From NCBI RefSeq assembly GCF_040096355.1, contig NZ_JBBMEX010000001.1, forward strand, positions 1 to 64,000: 64,000 bases of DNA. Reading direction: 5' to 3'. Shown here in pieces: positions 7,997 through 15,501 of this stretch. This stretch comes from Maccoyibacter intestinihominis. Its GTDB lineage: Bacteria > Bacillota > Clostridia > Lachnospirales > Lachnospiraceae. Position 1 is the stretch's first letter. Each line of letters opens with the position of its first letter. The position numbers were made by a program, and so were the translations under genes. Under the pieces are notes generated by a model. It made no database searches, was not told the origin of the DNA, and worked only from the letters and a program-made list of their open reading frames with translations.

Positions 7997-10102
7997 ATGA
8001 GTAAGACACAGAGAATTGAAGAAAAAGTAACGATACATTATGAAAAAGGTCTCCATGTCCGTGTGGCAGCGACCATTGTACAAAAGGCAGATCGTCTGCA
8101 AAATGAATATAACGTACTCTATTCCGTACACAGAGAGGGACTGCACAACGTACCGCTGACCAGTATTTTATTAGTAACGGCGTTGAAGGTCAAAAAAGGT
8201 GAAGAGATCTACTTAGTGACCGAAGGAGAGCAGGCAGAAGAAGCATCAAAAGAGATGAAGCAGTTCCTAGAGGGTGATTTTAATATCAGCCCGTCAGAAC
8301 TGAATCAGGTGGACAATTTGTTGCAGGATAATGTCATCACGGCAGAAAATGTCTACAGTAACATCGAGAGCGGACTTTTAGTCGTAGACAATCAGCACAC
8401 GATCATTATCTATAATACAGAGGCAGAGCATTTGTTTGGGATTCCGGCAAGAGAGGTGCTTGGAAGAAAAGTGACGGAGGTTTTCCCGGATTCCAGACTT
8501 CCGGAGGTTGTAGACACCAAAGAACCGATCTTAGGCTATACGAGAGAGATCGGCAAATCGACCATTGTAGTAAATACGACACCAATTATTGAAAATGATG
8601 AGATCAAAGGTGCCATCAGTACCTTTGAAGATGTGTCGAGACTGGTACAGATTTCGTGGGAATTTGAAGAAGTCAAAGAGCTAAAGGAGCGATATCTTCA
8701 GATATTAGAAGCCGTGCAGGACGGGATCTGTGTGTTTGACAGAGAAGGTACCGTTACCTATATTAATGGTTCCTATAATGAAATTACCGGAGAAAATATT
8801 TCTGAGGGCGATAACATCCATGAGATATCTCCAAATGGAAGCCGTATGCGGGTCTTAGAAAAAGGACAGAAGATCATGGGCGAGATCAGCCAGAAGAAAA
8901 ACGGCAAAAGCGTAGTGGCAAATATCGTTCCGATCATTGTCAATCAGCAGATCACCGGAGGAATTTCCGTTGTAAAAAATTTAAGTGAGATAGAAGAACT
9001 GATCGACCGTATCAGTCATCTTTCCGCAAAGACAGAATACTTAGAAGAAGAGCTGCACCGCCGTAAAAAATTAAACCCTGCTTTCAACCGGATCGTAGGA
9101 GTCAGCAACAAACTCTACGATGCCATGAAATTAGCGGCTAAGACGGCGGACAATAATTTTAATGTCCTGATCCGTGGAGAGAGTGGCACCGGAAAAGAAC
9201 TGATCGCAGAGGCGATCCACTATTCGAGTGAACGTGCCACACAGCCGTTTATCCGTGTCAACTGTGCGGCAATCCCGGAAAATTTATTGGAAAGTGAAAT
9301 GTTTGGTCATGTCAAAGGTGCTTATACCGGAGCGATAAAGACCAAGATCGGTAAATTTGAACTTGCTGATAAAGGAACCATTTTTTTAGATGAGATCGGA
9401 GAACTGGATAAATCCATGCAGGCAAAAATGCTGCGTGTCATCCAGAAAAAAGAATTTCAGCGGGTCGGCGATGACCGCACGATCACCGTAGATGCAAGAA
9501 TTATTGCGGCAACGAACCGGAACTTAGAAGAATTAGTCGAAAACGGAGAATTCAGAGAGGATCTCTACTATCGTCTGAACGTCATTCCAATCTGGCTGCC
9601 GCCGCTTCGGGAACGCCGGGAGGACATACCGGTACTGTCGGAATATTTTTTGAATAAAATCGCAGAAGAATTAGGCTGTGAGCCAAAGAAGCTGAGTGGC
9701 GAAGCCATGGATGCCCTGATCCACTATTCCTGGCCGGGAAATATCCGTGAATTAGAAAACGTCATGGAGCGTATCAATATCTTAGCAGATGGCAGGGAAG
9801 TGCAAAAAGAAGATTTGCCACACTACATCAGTGAAAATTACCACACGGCTGTCAATGATGAGGTACCGTCAGAGGCAGTCACGGAAAACGGACTTTATGA
9901 CGCAGGACTGTCCTTAGGAAAAACATCCGCGGAAGAGATCGTAACAGGAAATGACGAGATCATGCCATGGGAATATTATGAGCGTGAGATCATAAGAAAG
10001 GCACTCAAAAAATACGGAAGCTATAACGCCGCCGGAAAAGCATTGGGACTGACCCATAAGACCGTGGCAGCAAAAGCGAGAAAATATCACATAGAAGAAT
10101 AA
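7997..10102 (+). CDS. Sigma-54-dependent activator with N-terminal HPr-like domain, two PAS domains, AAA+ and Fis-type HTH
   Basis: 701 residues. Residues 1-95 resemble the PTS phosphocarrier HPr: GLHVRVAA keeps the phosphorylatable His (His20) and following Arg, where classical HPr has GLHARPAA. Two PAS domains follow (about 105-215 and 225-335). The AAA+ domain has Walker A GESGTGKE (about 393-400), the sigma-54 contact loop GAYTGA (about 441, a variant of GAFTGA) and Walker B TIFLDEIGEL. The last 45 residues form a Fis-type HTH (YNAAGKALGLTHKTVAAKAR). Start at ATG 7997; an earlier ATG at 7970 lies inside rpoN. Its position between rpoN and dha/PTS genes, and the HPr domain, suggest that it activates those genes in response to phosphate flow from the local Enzyme I. 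That link is inference. Confidence 0.92.
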   Translation: MSKTQRIEEKVTIHYEKGLHVRVAATIVQKADRLQNEYNVLYSVHREGLHNVPLTSILLVTALKVKKGEEIYLVTEGEQAEEASKEMKQFLEGDFNISPSELNQVDNLLQDNVITAENVYSNIESGLLVVDNQHTIIIYNTEAEHLFGIPAREVLGRKVTEVFPDSRLPEVVDTKEPILGYTREIGKSTIVVNTTPIIENDEIKGAISTFEDVSRLVQISWEFEEVKELKERYLQILEAVQDGICVFDREGTVTYINGSYNEITGENISEGDNIHEISPNGSRMRVLEKGQKIMGEISQKKNGKSVVANIVPIIVNQQITGGISVVKNLSEIEELIDRISHLSAKTEYLEEELHRRKKLNPAFNRIVGVSNKLYDAMKLAAKTADNNFNVLIRGESGTGKELIAEAIHYSSERATQPFIRVNCAAIPENLLESEMFGHVKGAYTGAIKTKIGKFELADKGTIFLDEIGELDKSMQAKMLRVIQKKEFQRVGDDRTITVDARIIAATNRNLEELVENGEFREDLYYRLNVIPIWLPPLRERREDIPVLSEYFLNKIAEELGCEPKKLSGEAMDALIHYSWPGNIRELENVMERINILADGREVQKEDLPHYISENYHTAVNDEVPSEAVTENGLYDAGLSLGKTSAEEIVTGNDEIMPWEYYEREIIRKALKKYGSYNAAGKALGLTHKTVAAKARKYHIEE

Positions 10103-10104
10103 CG

Positions 10105-10122
10105 TTGGGTAAAAATTCCCAA
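10105..10122. promoter_or_regulatory. Palindrome, candidate upstream activator site for the sigma-54 activator
   Basis: TTGGGTAAAAATTCCCAA starts 2 bases after the activator's stop codon. It closely matches TTGGGTAATAAATACCAA upstream of the dhaK promoter (14109-14126). A half-site ATAATTCCCAA lies at 10132-10142 and a related 17-mer TTAGGAAAAAATCCCAA at 10155-10171. Shared palindromes before two sigma-54 promoters are what an enhancer-binding protein would need. Here, however, the site is about 850 bp from the promoter. Confidence 0.5.
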
Positions 10123-10140
10123 CCTATAGTCATAATTCCC

Positions 10141-10190
10141 AACAAGACTTCACATTAGGAAAAAATCCCAAAGTGAAGTCTTGTTTTTTC
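10141..10190 (+). terminator. Rho-independent terminator of the rpoN-activator operon
   Basis: A perfect 13-bp stem, AACAAGACTTCAC (10141-10153) with GTGAAGTCTTGTT (10173-10185), is followed by TTTTC. The 19-base loop contains the activator-site-like 17-mer noted above. Confidence 0.9.
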
Positions 10191-10191
10191 G

Positions 10192-10500
10192 CTATAGGAT
10201 TAGGGTGTTAAAAGGAGGTTTCTAGTTTTGGGGTTGGGAGATGCACAAAACCGGGTTTGTTTTGTTCCGTTGTACGAAAATAAGAAAATCTAAGTCTGCC
10301 TGAGTCAGGCTGTGATGGAGTGACGTGTACGTCTTAGACACCCCGTCCGTGGGGTGCTAAGACTTTTGCTGCCGTCCATGGCAGCAAAACACTATACATG
10401 AACAGGCAGACTAAGATTTACTAATTTTCTCACAAAGTCACAAAAGCAGTCCCGGTTTTGTGCAAGTTGCCAGCCACTAAGTTGTGAGCCATCTTTTGCC
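10192..10500. repeat. MITE-like palindromic element, copy 1 (right end worn)
   Basis: Begins CTATAGGATTAGGGTGTT and contains the same ordered hairpins as the copy at 18564-18888: GCCTGAGTCAGGC, GACGTGTACGTC, CACCCC/GGGGTG and TGCTGCC/GGCAGCA, all enclosed by an outer AATCT(A)AGTCTGCCTG pairing. The core is almost identical between copies over more than 200 bp, while the right terminal repeat is lost here (ATCTTTTGCC in place of the terminal sequence). No coding capacity. It separates the candidate activator site at 10105 from the dhaL promoter. Confidence 0.85.
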
Positions 10501-10660
10501 TCATAATAAACACAACCTTCCGTCTACAATCCGTCCAATCCAAAATCAAGATTTTTTGAACATAAAAAAATAGTTATATAGTATTTATATATATATATTT
10601 ATTTATCATAACCGTTTCGTCAGCAGTTTTTTATGCCAGATTCAGATTCACAGCGTATAT
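10501..10660. other. AT-rich non-coding spacer
   Basis: This stretch includes an alternating TA run (about 10572-10602) and no gene, promoter or terminator that I can support. It lies between a MITE-like copy and a second palindrome. Confidence 0.5.
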
Positions 10661-10819
10661 GACAGCCGGCACCCGGCAGATATGACAGGAGACTTTTGTG
10701 CAATGGAGATGAAACTCAGGGAAATGCGTCGCCCACTGGCGGCGCATTTCCTGCATTCAGAGGTTCATCGGAATGGTCTGCACAAGGAACCTTGGAATAT
10801 CTGCCGGGTGCCGGCTGTC
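10661..10819. repeat. Large palindrome (about 159 bp) with 23-bp perfect outer arms
   Basis: The 23-base arm at 10661-10683 is the exact reverse complement of 10797-10819. The centre is another stem, GGAAATGCGTCGCC (10720-10733) with GGCGGCGCATTTCC (10738-10751), and the arms between pair imperfectly. The left arm holds a 23-base stretch (10694-10716) found again in a hairpin at 44016-44038. It is not similar to the MITE-like family. The short open frames here (10682-10935) follow from the palindrome and have no ribosome sites. Confidence 0.85.
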
Positions 10820-10870
10820 TCAACACCCCGGAATCTGTTAATAAATATCTGCTGTCTCAACACCCCGGAA
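10814..10870. repeat. Two 20-bp direct repeats, 37 bp apart
   Basis: GCTGTCTCAACACCCCGGAA occurs at 10814-10833 and 10851-10870; the first overlaps the outer arm of the palindrome. It may be a footprint of the palindrome's insertion or a decayed second unit. Confidence 0.8.
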
Positions 10871-10969
10871 AACATCTGCTAAATACCGCCTGTATAAATC
10901 CTCCTAAATCAATAAGAATAATCCCCAATAACTAAAAAAAATAAAAAATAAATTTCCACACAAAAAACT

Positions 10970-10985
10970 TGGCACGAAATTTGCT
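10970..10985 (+). promoter_or_regulatory. Sigma-54 (-24/-12) promoter of dhaL-dhaM-ptsH-ptsI
   Basis: TGGCAC-N5-TTGCT at 10970-10985 is a full match to the sigma-54 consensus TGGCAC-N5-TTGCW. It lies 44 bases before the dhaL start, whose ribosome site is AGGAGG. The same motif precedes dhaK. Confidence 0.93.
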
Positions 10986-11029
10986 ATATAAATAAACAAC
11001 AGAAAAAAATAACGACAGGAGGTTTTAAA

Positions 11030-11656
11030 ATGGCTACAAAAATATATCAGTGTATGCAAAAAATCAGTGACGCAATCGTAGAAAACAAAGACTTTTTAAC
11101 AGACCTTGACAGAGAGATCGGTGACGCAGACCACGGTGTCAACATGGCAAGAGGTTTTACAGAGGTTATGAAACAGCTTCCGGAAGATGAGGAAGATTAT
11201 GGAGTAGTACTGAAAAAAGTTGGTATGGTTCTTCTTTCTAAAGTAGGAGGAGCTTCCGGACCACTTTACGGAACTGCTTATATGAAAGCCGGAGCAGCAG
11301 TCAAAGGAAAAACATCCATTACCTTAGAAGATGCAAAGGCAATGTTGACAGAAGTCATCGGCGGTATCAAGATGCGCGGAAAAGCAGTCAAAGGTGAAAA
11401 GACCATGTTAGATGCATTAGAGCCGGCATTGGACGCTCTGACAAAGGGAATCGAAAATGGTGATGATGCAGAGACCTGCTTAAACGCAATGTGTGAAGCT
11501 GCAAGGGAAGGCGTGGAATTTACAAAGACCATCCGTGCAACCAAGGGAAGAGCAAGTTACTTAGGAGACCGCAGTATCGGACATCAGGATCCGGGTGCAA
11601 CATCTGCAACGATTACATTAGAAGCAATCCGGGATTTTTATCTGGAGAATAAATAG
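11030..11656 (+). CDS. dhaL: Dihydroxyacetone kinase, ADP-binding subunit DhaL
   Basis: 208 residues, the usual DhaL length. The motif REIGDADHGVNM carries the Asp residues (about 27, 32, 34) that hold the Mg-ADP cofactor; a second conserved segment is GRASYLGDRSIGHQDPGA near the C-terminus. DhaL binds ADP/ATP permanently and passes phosphate from DhaM to dihydroxyacetone on DhaK. It is the first gene of a four-gene operon with DhaM, HPr and Enzyme I, and is driven by the sigma-54 promoter 44 bases upstream. Nothing in it looks broken. Its partner dhaK is 2.6 kb downstream with its own promoter. Confidence 0.96.
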   Translation: MATKIYQCMQKISDAIVENKDFLTDLDREIGDADHGVNMARGFTEVMKQLPEDEEDYGVVLKKVGMVLLSKVGGASGPLYGTAYMKAGAAVKGKTSITLEDAKAMLTEVIGGIKMRGKAVKGEKTMLDALEPALDALTKGIENGDDAETCLNAMCEAAREGVEFTKTIRATKGRASYLGDRSIGHQDPGATSATITLEAIRDFYLENK

Positions 11657-11679
11657 AGCAAACAGGAGAGAGGCTTGAC

Positions 11680-12069
11680 ATGGTAGGAGTATTAATCGTA
11701 TCTCATAGTAAAAAAGCAGCAGAAGGTATCTATGAATTAGCAGTACAGATGGCAGGAAAAGATCATCGTGTGGTAGCAGTCGGAGGTATGGAAGACGGAA
11801 GTATCGGAACCGATGCGATCCGTATCAAAGAAGGAATCGAGCAGGCAAATGGCGGAGAGGGCGTAGTCTTACTCGCAGATTTAGGAAGCGGTATCTTAAG
11901 TTCCCAGATGGCAATTGACCTGTTAGAGGAAGATATTCCGGTTCAGATTGCAGATGCTCCGATCTTAGAAGGAGCCATCAGTGCAGCAGTACAGGCAGCG
12001 ATCGGCGGCAACTTAAAAGAAGTGATCGAAGCAGCTGAGTTAGCAAAACAGGTATCAAAACTGGAATAA
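11680..12069 (+). CDS. dhaM: PTS-dependent dihydroxyacetone kinase phosphotransferase subunit DhaM (EIIA domain only)
   Basis: 129 residues with a mannose-type EIIA fold. The phosphorylatable His is residue 9 (VLIVSHSKK), and GGMEDGSIGTDA and LLADLGSGI are family motifs. In enterobacteria DhaM is a fusion of EIIA, HPr and a partial Enzyme I; here it is the single-domain form and the HPr and Enzyme I functions are separate genes immediately downstream. It takes phosphate from HPr and re-phosphorylates the ADP held by DhaL. It starts 23 bases after dhaL with a GGAGAG ribosome site, so it is in the same operon. Confidence 0.95.
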   Translation: MVGVLIVSHSKKAAEGIYELAVQMAGKDHRVVAVGGMEDGSIGTDAIRIKEGIEQANGGEGVVLLADLGSGILSSQMAIDLLEEDIPVQIADAPILEGAISAAVQAAIGGNLKEVIEAAELAKQVSKLE

Positions 12070-12102
12070 GATTCAGAATAAAAAAATAAATGAGGTGAGT
12101 AA

Positions 12103-12369
12103 ATGAAATCAGCAACATACACAATTACAAATAAGATGGGAATCCATGCAAGACCGGCAGCAGATATTGCAAAGCTGGTCGGAAAGCATAAGAGTGATGT
12201 AACCATAGCAACAGCAACTAAAAAAGCAAATGGTAAAAGCGTATTAATGTTGACAACATTAGGAGCCAAAAACGGAACAGAAGTAACACTGACCGTTTCC
12301 GGCGAGGATGAAGAAGAAGTCTTTACACAGCTTGATGACATGTTCAAAAACCATTTTTATGAGGACTAG
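12103..12369 (+). CDS. ptsH: Phosphocarrier protein HPr (operon-specific)
   Basis: 88 residues. GIHARPAA places the phosphorylated His at residue 15, and GKSVLML gives a Ser at residue 46, the position phosphorylated by HPr kinase in Firmicutes. HPr shuttles phosphate from Enzyme I to EIIA domains. Its place between dhaM and Enzyme I suggests that it serves this DHA pathway, though it could also be the cell's general HPr. An acidic C-terminal tail (GEDEEEVF...HFYED) is present. The upstream activator's N-terminal domain is a divergent relative of this protein. Confidence 0.96.
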   Translation: MKSATYTITNKMGIHARPAADIAKLVGKHKSDVTIATATKKANGKSVLMLTTLGAKNGTEVTLTVSGEDEEEVFTQLDDMFKNHFYED

Positions 12370-12380
12370 AGGTGAAGCAG

Positions 12381-14072
12381 ATGCATAAGACAGGTAATGT
12401 TGTGGTAGAAGGAGTAGCAATTGGAAAAATCCAATTTCTCAATGCAGACTATGAGGAACAGATTAAACGCTATATGACAGGCACTGAGGAAGAAGAAAAG
12501 AAGAGATATCAGGAAGCGCACACGCTGGCAAAAGATGATTTAGACAGCCTGTTAGAAGACAGGGACAGTTTATCAGAAAGTGAAGCAGAGATCATAGAGG
12601 CGCATCAACTGATGATCGACGACATTACTTTTGAAGATGCGATCCTTGGTTATATCGAACAGAAAATGTCAGCACCATCGGCAGTCTTAAAAGCAGTCGA
12701 TGATTTTAAGGCAATGTTTGAAGAGATTGACGATGAGTATCTGCGTGAAAGACAGAAGGATATCGTAGATGTCGGTAACCGGCTTTTAAGAAAATTACTT
12801 CATATGAAAGAGTTTTCCGTAGTAGGTGCAGATGTCATCTTATGTGCAAAGGACATTGAACCGTCCATCATGGCAGGACTTTCCGAAAAACAGGTCAAAG
12901 CGATCCTGTTAGGAAGCGGAAGCAAGACCTCTCATACCGTGATCATCGCAAAGGCAAAAGGCTTTGTGACCATGGTCGGTGTGGAGTTAGATGAGACGGA
13001 AATTGCAGATGGCGATGATATCATCGTAGATGCAGTCAAAGGCGAGATCATCTTAAAGCCTTCCGAAGAAGAGTTGAGCCGTTATAAAGAACAGGTTCAA
13101 AAACAGGAAGAGCAGAGAAAATATCTGATGGGAAAAGCAAAACAGCCTGCAGTGACAACGGATGGAAAAGAAATACTGGTATCTGCAAATATCAGCAGAC
13201 CAACCGACATGGAAAAGGCAGTAGAGTATGGATGCCATGGAGTCGGACTATACCGGACCGAGTTTTTATTTATGGAATCGGCACAGCTTCCGGATGAAGA
13301 AAAACAGGTAGCAGCATACCGCTCCGTTGCAGAACAGGCAGGAGGTAATCTGTGTGTGATCCGTACACTGGATATCGGCGGTGACAAGCATTGTGACTGC
13401 CTGAGCTTAGAAGAAGAGGACAACCCATTTTTAGGTTTCAGGGCGATTCGAATCTGTTTACAGCAAAAAGACATGTTCAAAGTGCAGCTTCGCAGTATCT
13501 TAAGAGCGGGACTCTATGGAAAACTGGCGATCATGATCCCAATGGTTACCATGTTATCGGAAATCTTAGAGACGAAGCAGTTGATCGAAGAAGTCAAAGA
13601 AGAGATGCGAAAAGAAAACATACCATTCGCAGAAGATGTTCCGGTCGGTATCATGGTAGAGACACCGGCATCCGCAGTCATGGCACCGTTATTTGCAAAA
13701 CATGTAGATTTTTTCAGTATCGGTACGAATGATTTAGTACAGTATACCTTAGCGGTAGACCGCGGAAACCAGTCGGTCAGCTATCTGTATGATTACTTCA
13801 ACCCGGCAGTGATCCATTCTATCCACAGAGTGATCACGGCGGCACATGAGGCAGGCATCTGGGCAGGTATGTGTGGTGAGATGGCAGGAGACAAACTGGC
13901 ACTCCCATTCCTGTTAGCACTGGGAATTGATGAACTCAGCATGAGCGCTTCCCAGGCACCGGTCGTAAAAGAACAGATCCGCAATCTTGAAAGTGGGATC
14001 TGTGATGTAGATAAGATCCTGTCACTGACGACCACCGAAGAGGTACGGGAATACTTACAGAGTCTGTTATAA
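12381..14072 (+). CDS. ptsI: Phosphoenolpyruvate-protein phosphotransferase (Enzyme I)
   Basis: 563 residues, the normal Enzyme I length. The N-terminal domain has the phosphorylated His in KTSHTVIIAKA (about residue 185). The C-terminal PEP-binding barrel shows GVGLYRTEFLFM, VGIMVETPAS, FFSIGTNDLVQY and the acid/base Cys in GMCGEMAGD. Start chosen at ATG 12381, 6 bases after AGAGGTG; an in-frame GTG at 12372 is part of that ribosome site. It takes phosphate from PEP and loads HPr, so the operon contains a full phosphate chain to DhaL/DhaK. Whether the genome has another Enzyme I cannot be seen here. Confidence 0.96.
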   Translation: MHKTGNVVVEGVAIGKIQFLNADYEEQIKRYMTGTEEEEKKRYQEAHTLAKDDLDSLLEDRDSLSESEAEIIEAHQLMIDDITFEDAILGYIEQKMSAPSAVLKAVDDFKAMFEEIDDEYLRERQKDIVDVGNRLLRKLLHMKEFSVVGADVILCAKDIEPSIMAGLSEKQVKAILLGSGSKTSHTVIIAKAKGFVTMVGVELDETEIADGDDIIVDAVKGEIILKPSEEELSRYKEQVQKQEEQRKYLMGKAKQPAVTTDGKEILVSANISRPTDMEKAVEYGCHGVGLYRTEFLFMESAQLPDEEKQVAAYRSVAEQAGGNLCVIRTLDIGGDKHCDCLSLEEEDNPFLGFRAIRICLQQKDMFKVQLRSILRAGLYGKLAIMIPMVTMLSEILETKQLIEEVKEEMRKENIPFAEDVPVGIMVETPASAVMAPLFAKHVDFFSIGTNDLVQYTLAVDRGNQSVSYLYDYFNPAVIHSIHRVITAAHEAGIWAGMCGEMAGDKLALPFLLALGIDELSMSASQAPVVKEQIRNLESGICDVDKILSLTTTEEVREYLQSLL

Positions 14073-14076
14073 GCGG

Positions 14077-14126
14077 TTGGTAAGAATGAACCTGGTAAAA
14101 AGTATCAATTGGGTAATAAATACCAA
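14077..14126. promoter_or_regulatory. Cluster of activator-site-like palindromes upstream of dhaK
   Basis: The best copy is TTGGGTAATAAATACCAA (14109-14126). Two weaker relatives precede it: TTGGTAAGAATGAACC (14077-14092) and CTGGTAAAAAGTATCAA (14092-14108). Together they form a tandem array with about 16-bp spacing, about 50-100 bp upstream of the -24/-12 promoter, a typical enhancer distance for sigma-54. The best copy matches the palindrome at 10105. Confidence 0.55.
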
Positions 14127-14174
14127 ACAATCAGAACCCTAAAGCAAAAAGATGTGAAAAACAGAAGAAAAAAG

Positions 14175-14191
14175 TTGGCACGGTTTTTGCT
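14175..14191 (+). promoter_or_regulatory. Sigma-54 (-24/-12) promoter of dhaK
   Basis: TTGGCAC-GGTTT-TTGCT at 14175-14191 is an exact consensus match and is nearly the same sequence as the dhaL promoter. It lies 51 bases before the dhaK start. Confidence 0.93.
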
Positions 14192-14242
14192 TTATAAATA
14201 AGTAACATAAAAATCACAAAACGAAAAGGAGGAAATACCCTT

Positions 14243-15238
14243 ATGAAGAAAATGATTAATAACCCAGACAATATTGTAGACGAGATGTTAAACGGAATGG
14301 TGGCTGCTCACCCGGATTATGTGAAAAGAGTAGACGGATGTGACGTACTTGTTCGTGCAAACGGATCACAGGGCAAAGTTGTATTGATCAGTGGCGGTGG
14401 AAGCGGACATGAGCCGGCACATGGCGGATACGTTGGAAAAGGTATGTTAGACGGAGCAGTAGCAGGTGCTATGTTTACATCTCCGACACCGGATCAGGTT
14501 TATGAAGCGATCAAAGCAGCAGACGGTGGAAAAGGTGTTCTTTTAGTAATCAAGAACTACACCGGTGATGTTATGAACTTCGAGATGGCAGCAGATATGG
14601 CAGCAGACGAAGGCATTGAAGTAGAAAAAGTTGTTGTAAATGATGACGTTGCTGTAGAGAACAGTACATGGACAACCGGAAGAAGAGGTATTGCAGGAAC
14701 AATCTTTGTACATAAATGTGCAGGTGCATGTGCAGAAAAAGGCGGCAGCTTAGCAGAAGTAAAAGCAGTAGCAGAAAAAGTTATTGCAAATGTACGTTCC
14801 ATGGGAATGGCAATTGCTCCTTGTACTGTACCGGCAGCAGGAAAACCAAGTTTTGAGCTTGCTGATGACGAAGTAGAGATCGGAATGGGAATCCATGGCG
14901 AACCGGGAACACACAGAGAGAAGATCCGCAGCGTTGCTGAGACAACAGATACATTATTAGAGAAAATTTTAGCAGAAGGCATTTACAATGCAGGCGACGA
15001 GGTAGCTGTTATGGTAAATGGTCTTGGCGCAACTCCTTTACAGGAACTCTATCTTGCAAACCTGAGAGTATCTGAGGTATTAGCAGAGAAGAATATCAAA
15101 GTAGCAAAGACATTGGTAGGCAACTACATGACATCTATTGATATGGCAGGATATTCCATTACACTGCTGAAATTAGATGCTGAACTGAAAGAACTTGTAA
15201 ATGCACCGGCAGACACACCGGCATTCGTACAGGTTTAA
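14243..15238 (+). CDS. dhaK: Dihydroxyacetone kinase, substrate-binding subunit DhaK
   Basis: 331 residues. GGGSGHEPAHGGYVG and IKNYTGDVMNF are the phosphate/substrate loops, and GMGIHGEPG contains His218, the residue that binds dihydroxyacetone covalently as a hemiaminal. Together with DhaL and DhaM it makes dihydroxyacetone phosphate, which enters glycolysis. It has its own sigma-54 promoter and upstream palindromes although it follows the dhaL operon by 170 bp, so the two units are likely co-regulated rather than co-transcribed. No Fis-independent promoter was seen. Confidence 0.97.
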   Translation: MKKMINNPDNIVDEMLNGMVAAHPDYVKRVDGCDVLVRANGSQGKVVLISGGGSGHEPAHGGYVGKGMLDGAVAGAMFTSPTPDQVYEAIKAADGGKGVLLVIKNYTGDVMNFEMAADMAADEGIEVEKVVVNDDVAVENSTWTTGRRGIAGTIFVHKCAGACAEKGGSLAEVKAVAEKVIANVRSMGMAIAPCTVPAAGKPSFELADDEVEIGMGIHGEPGTHREKIRSVAETTDTLLEKILAEGIYNAGDEVAVMVNGLGATPLQELYLANLRVSEVLAEKNIKVAKTLVGNYMTSIDMAGYSITLLKLDAELKELVNAPADTPAFVQV

Positions 15239-15295
15239 TCGGTTTGACATAAACAAGCCATAACCCCAAAATAGTATTACCCCCCTTTTATCAGA

Positions 15296-15323
15296 CTGCC
15301 GTGGATTCCTTGCTCCACGGCAG
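15296..15323 (+). terminator. Hairpin after dhaK
   Basis: CTGCCGTGGA (15296-15305) pairs perfectly with TCCACGGCAG (15314-15323). It lacks a strong T-run (TTACATTT follows), so it may be a weak terminator or an mRNA end-protecting stem. Confidence 0.65.
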
Positions 15324-15329
15324 TTACAT

Positions 15330-15361
15330 TTGACATATTTTGCAAAATCCATTACTATAAT
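15330..15361 (+). promoter_or_regulatory. Possible sigma-A promoter for the antiporter gene
   Basis: TTGACA (15330-15335) and TATAAT (15356-15361) are both consensus hexamers, but the spacer is 20 bases, longer than usual. It points at the antiporter, with a terminator hairpin between. Confidence 0.45.
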
Positions 15362-15381
15362 AACAGTACAAAGAAGTAAAA

Positions 15382-15406
15382 CCCTGCCGAAGCAGGGCTT
15401 TTTCTT
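15382..15406 (+). terminator. Terminator hairpin in the leader of the antiporter gene
   Basis: CCCTGC-CGAA-GCAGGG followed by CTTTTTC. It lies downstream of the candidate promoter and about 95 bases before the antiporter start, so it either ends dhaK read-through or attenuates the antiporter gene. Confidence 0.75.
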
Positions 15407-15501
15407 TCCTTTATCAGATGCAATAAAGATATAAAAAATATTTTGCAGGGTCTATAAAGTAACAGGAACTTGTAAACAGACAAAAAAGAAAGGACAGGAG
15501 T

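Noticed and set aside
10682..10935. Two overlapping open frames upstream of dhaL
   Set aside because: They run through the arms of the 159-bp palindrome and the direct repeats, have no ribosome site and no family pattern.
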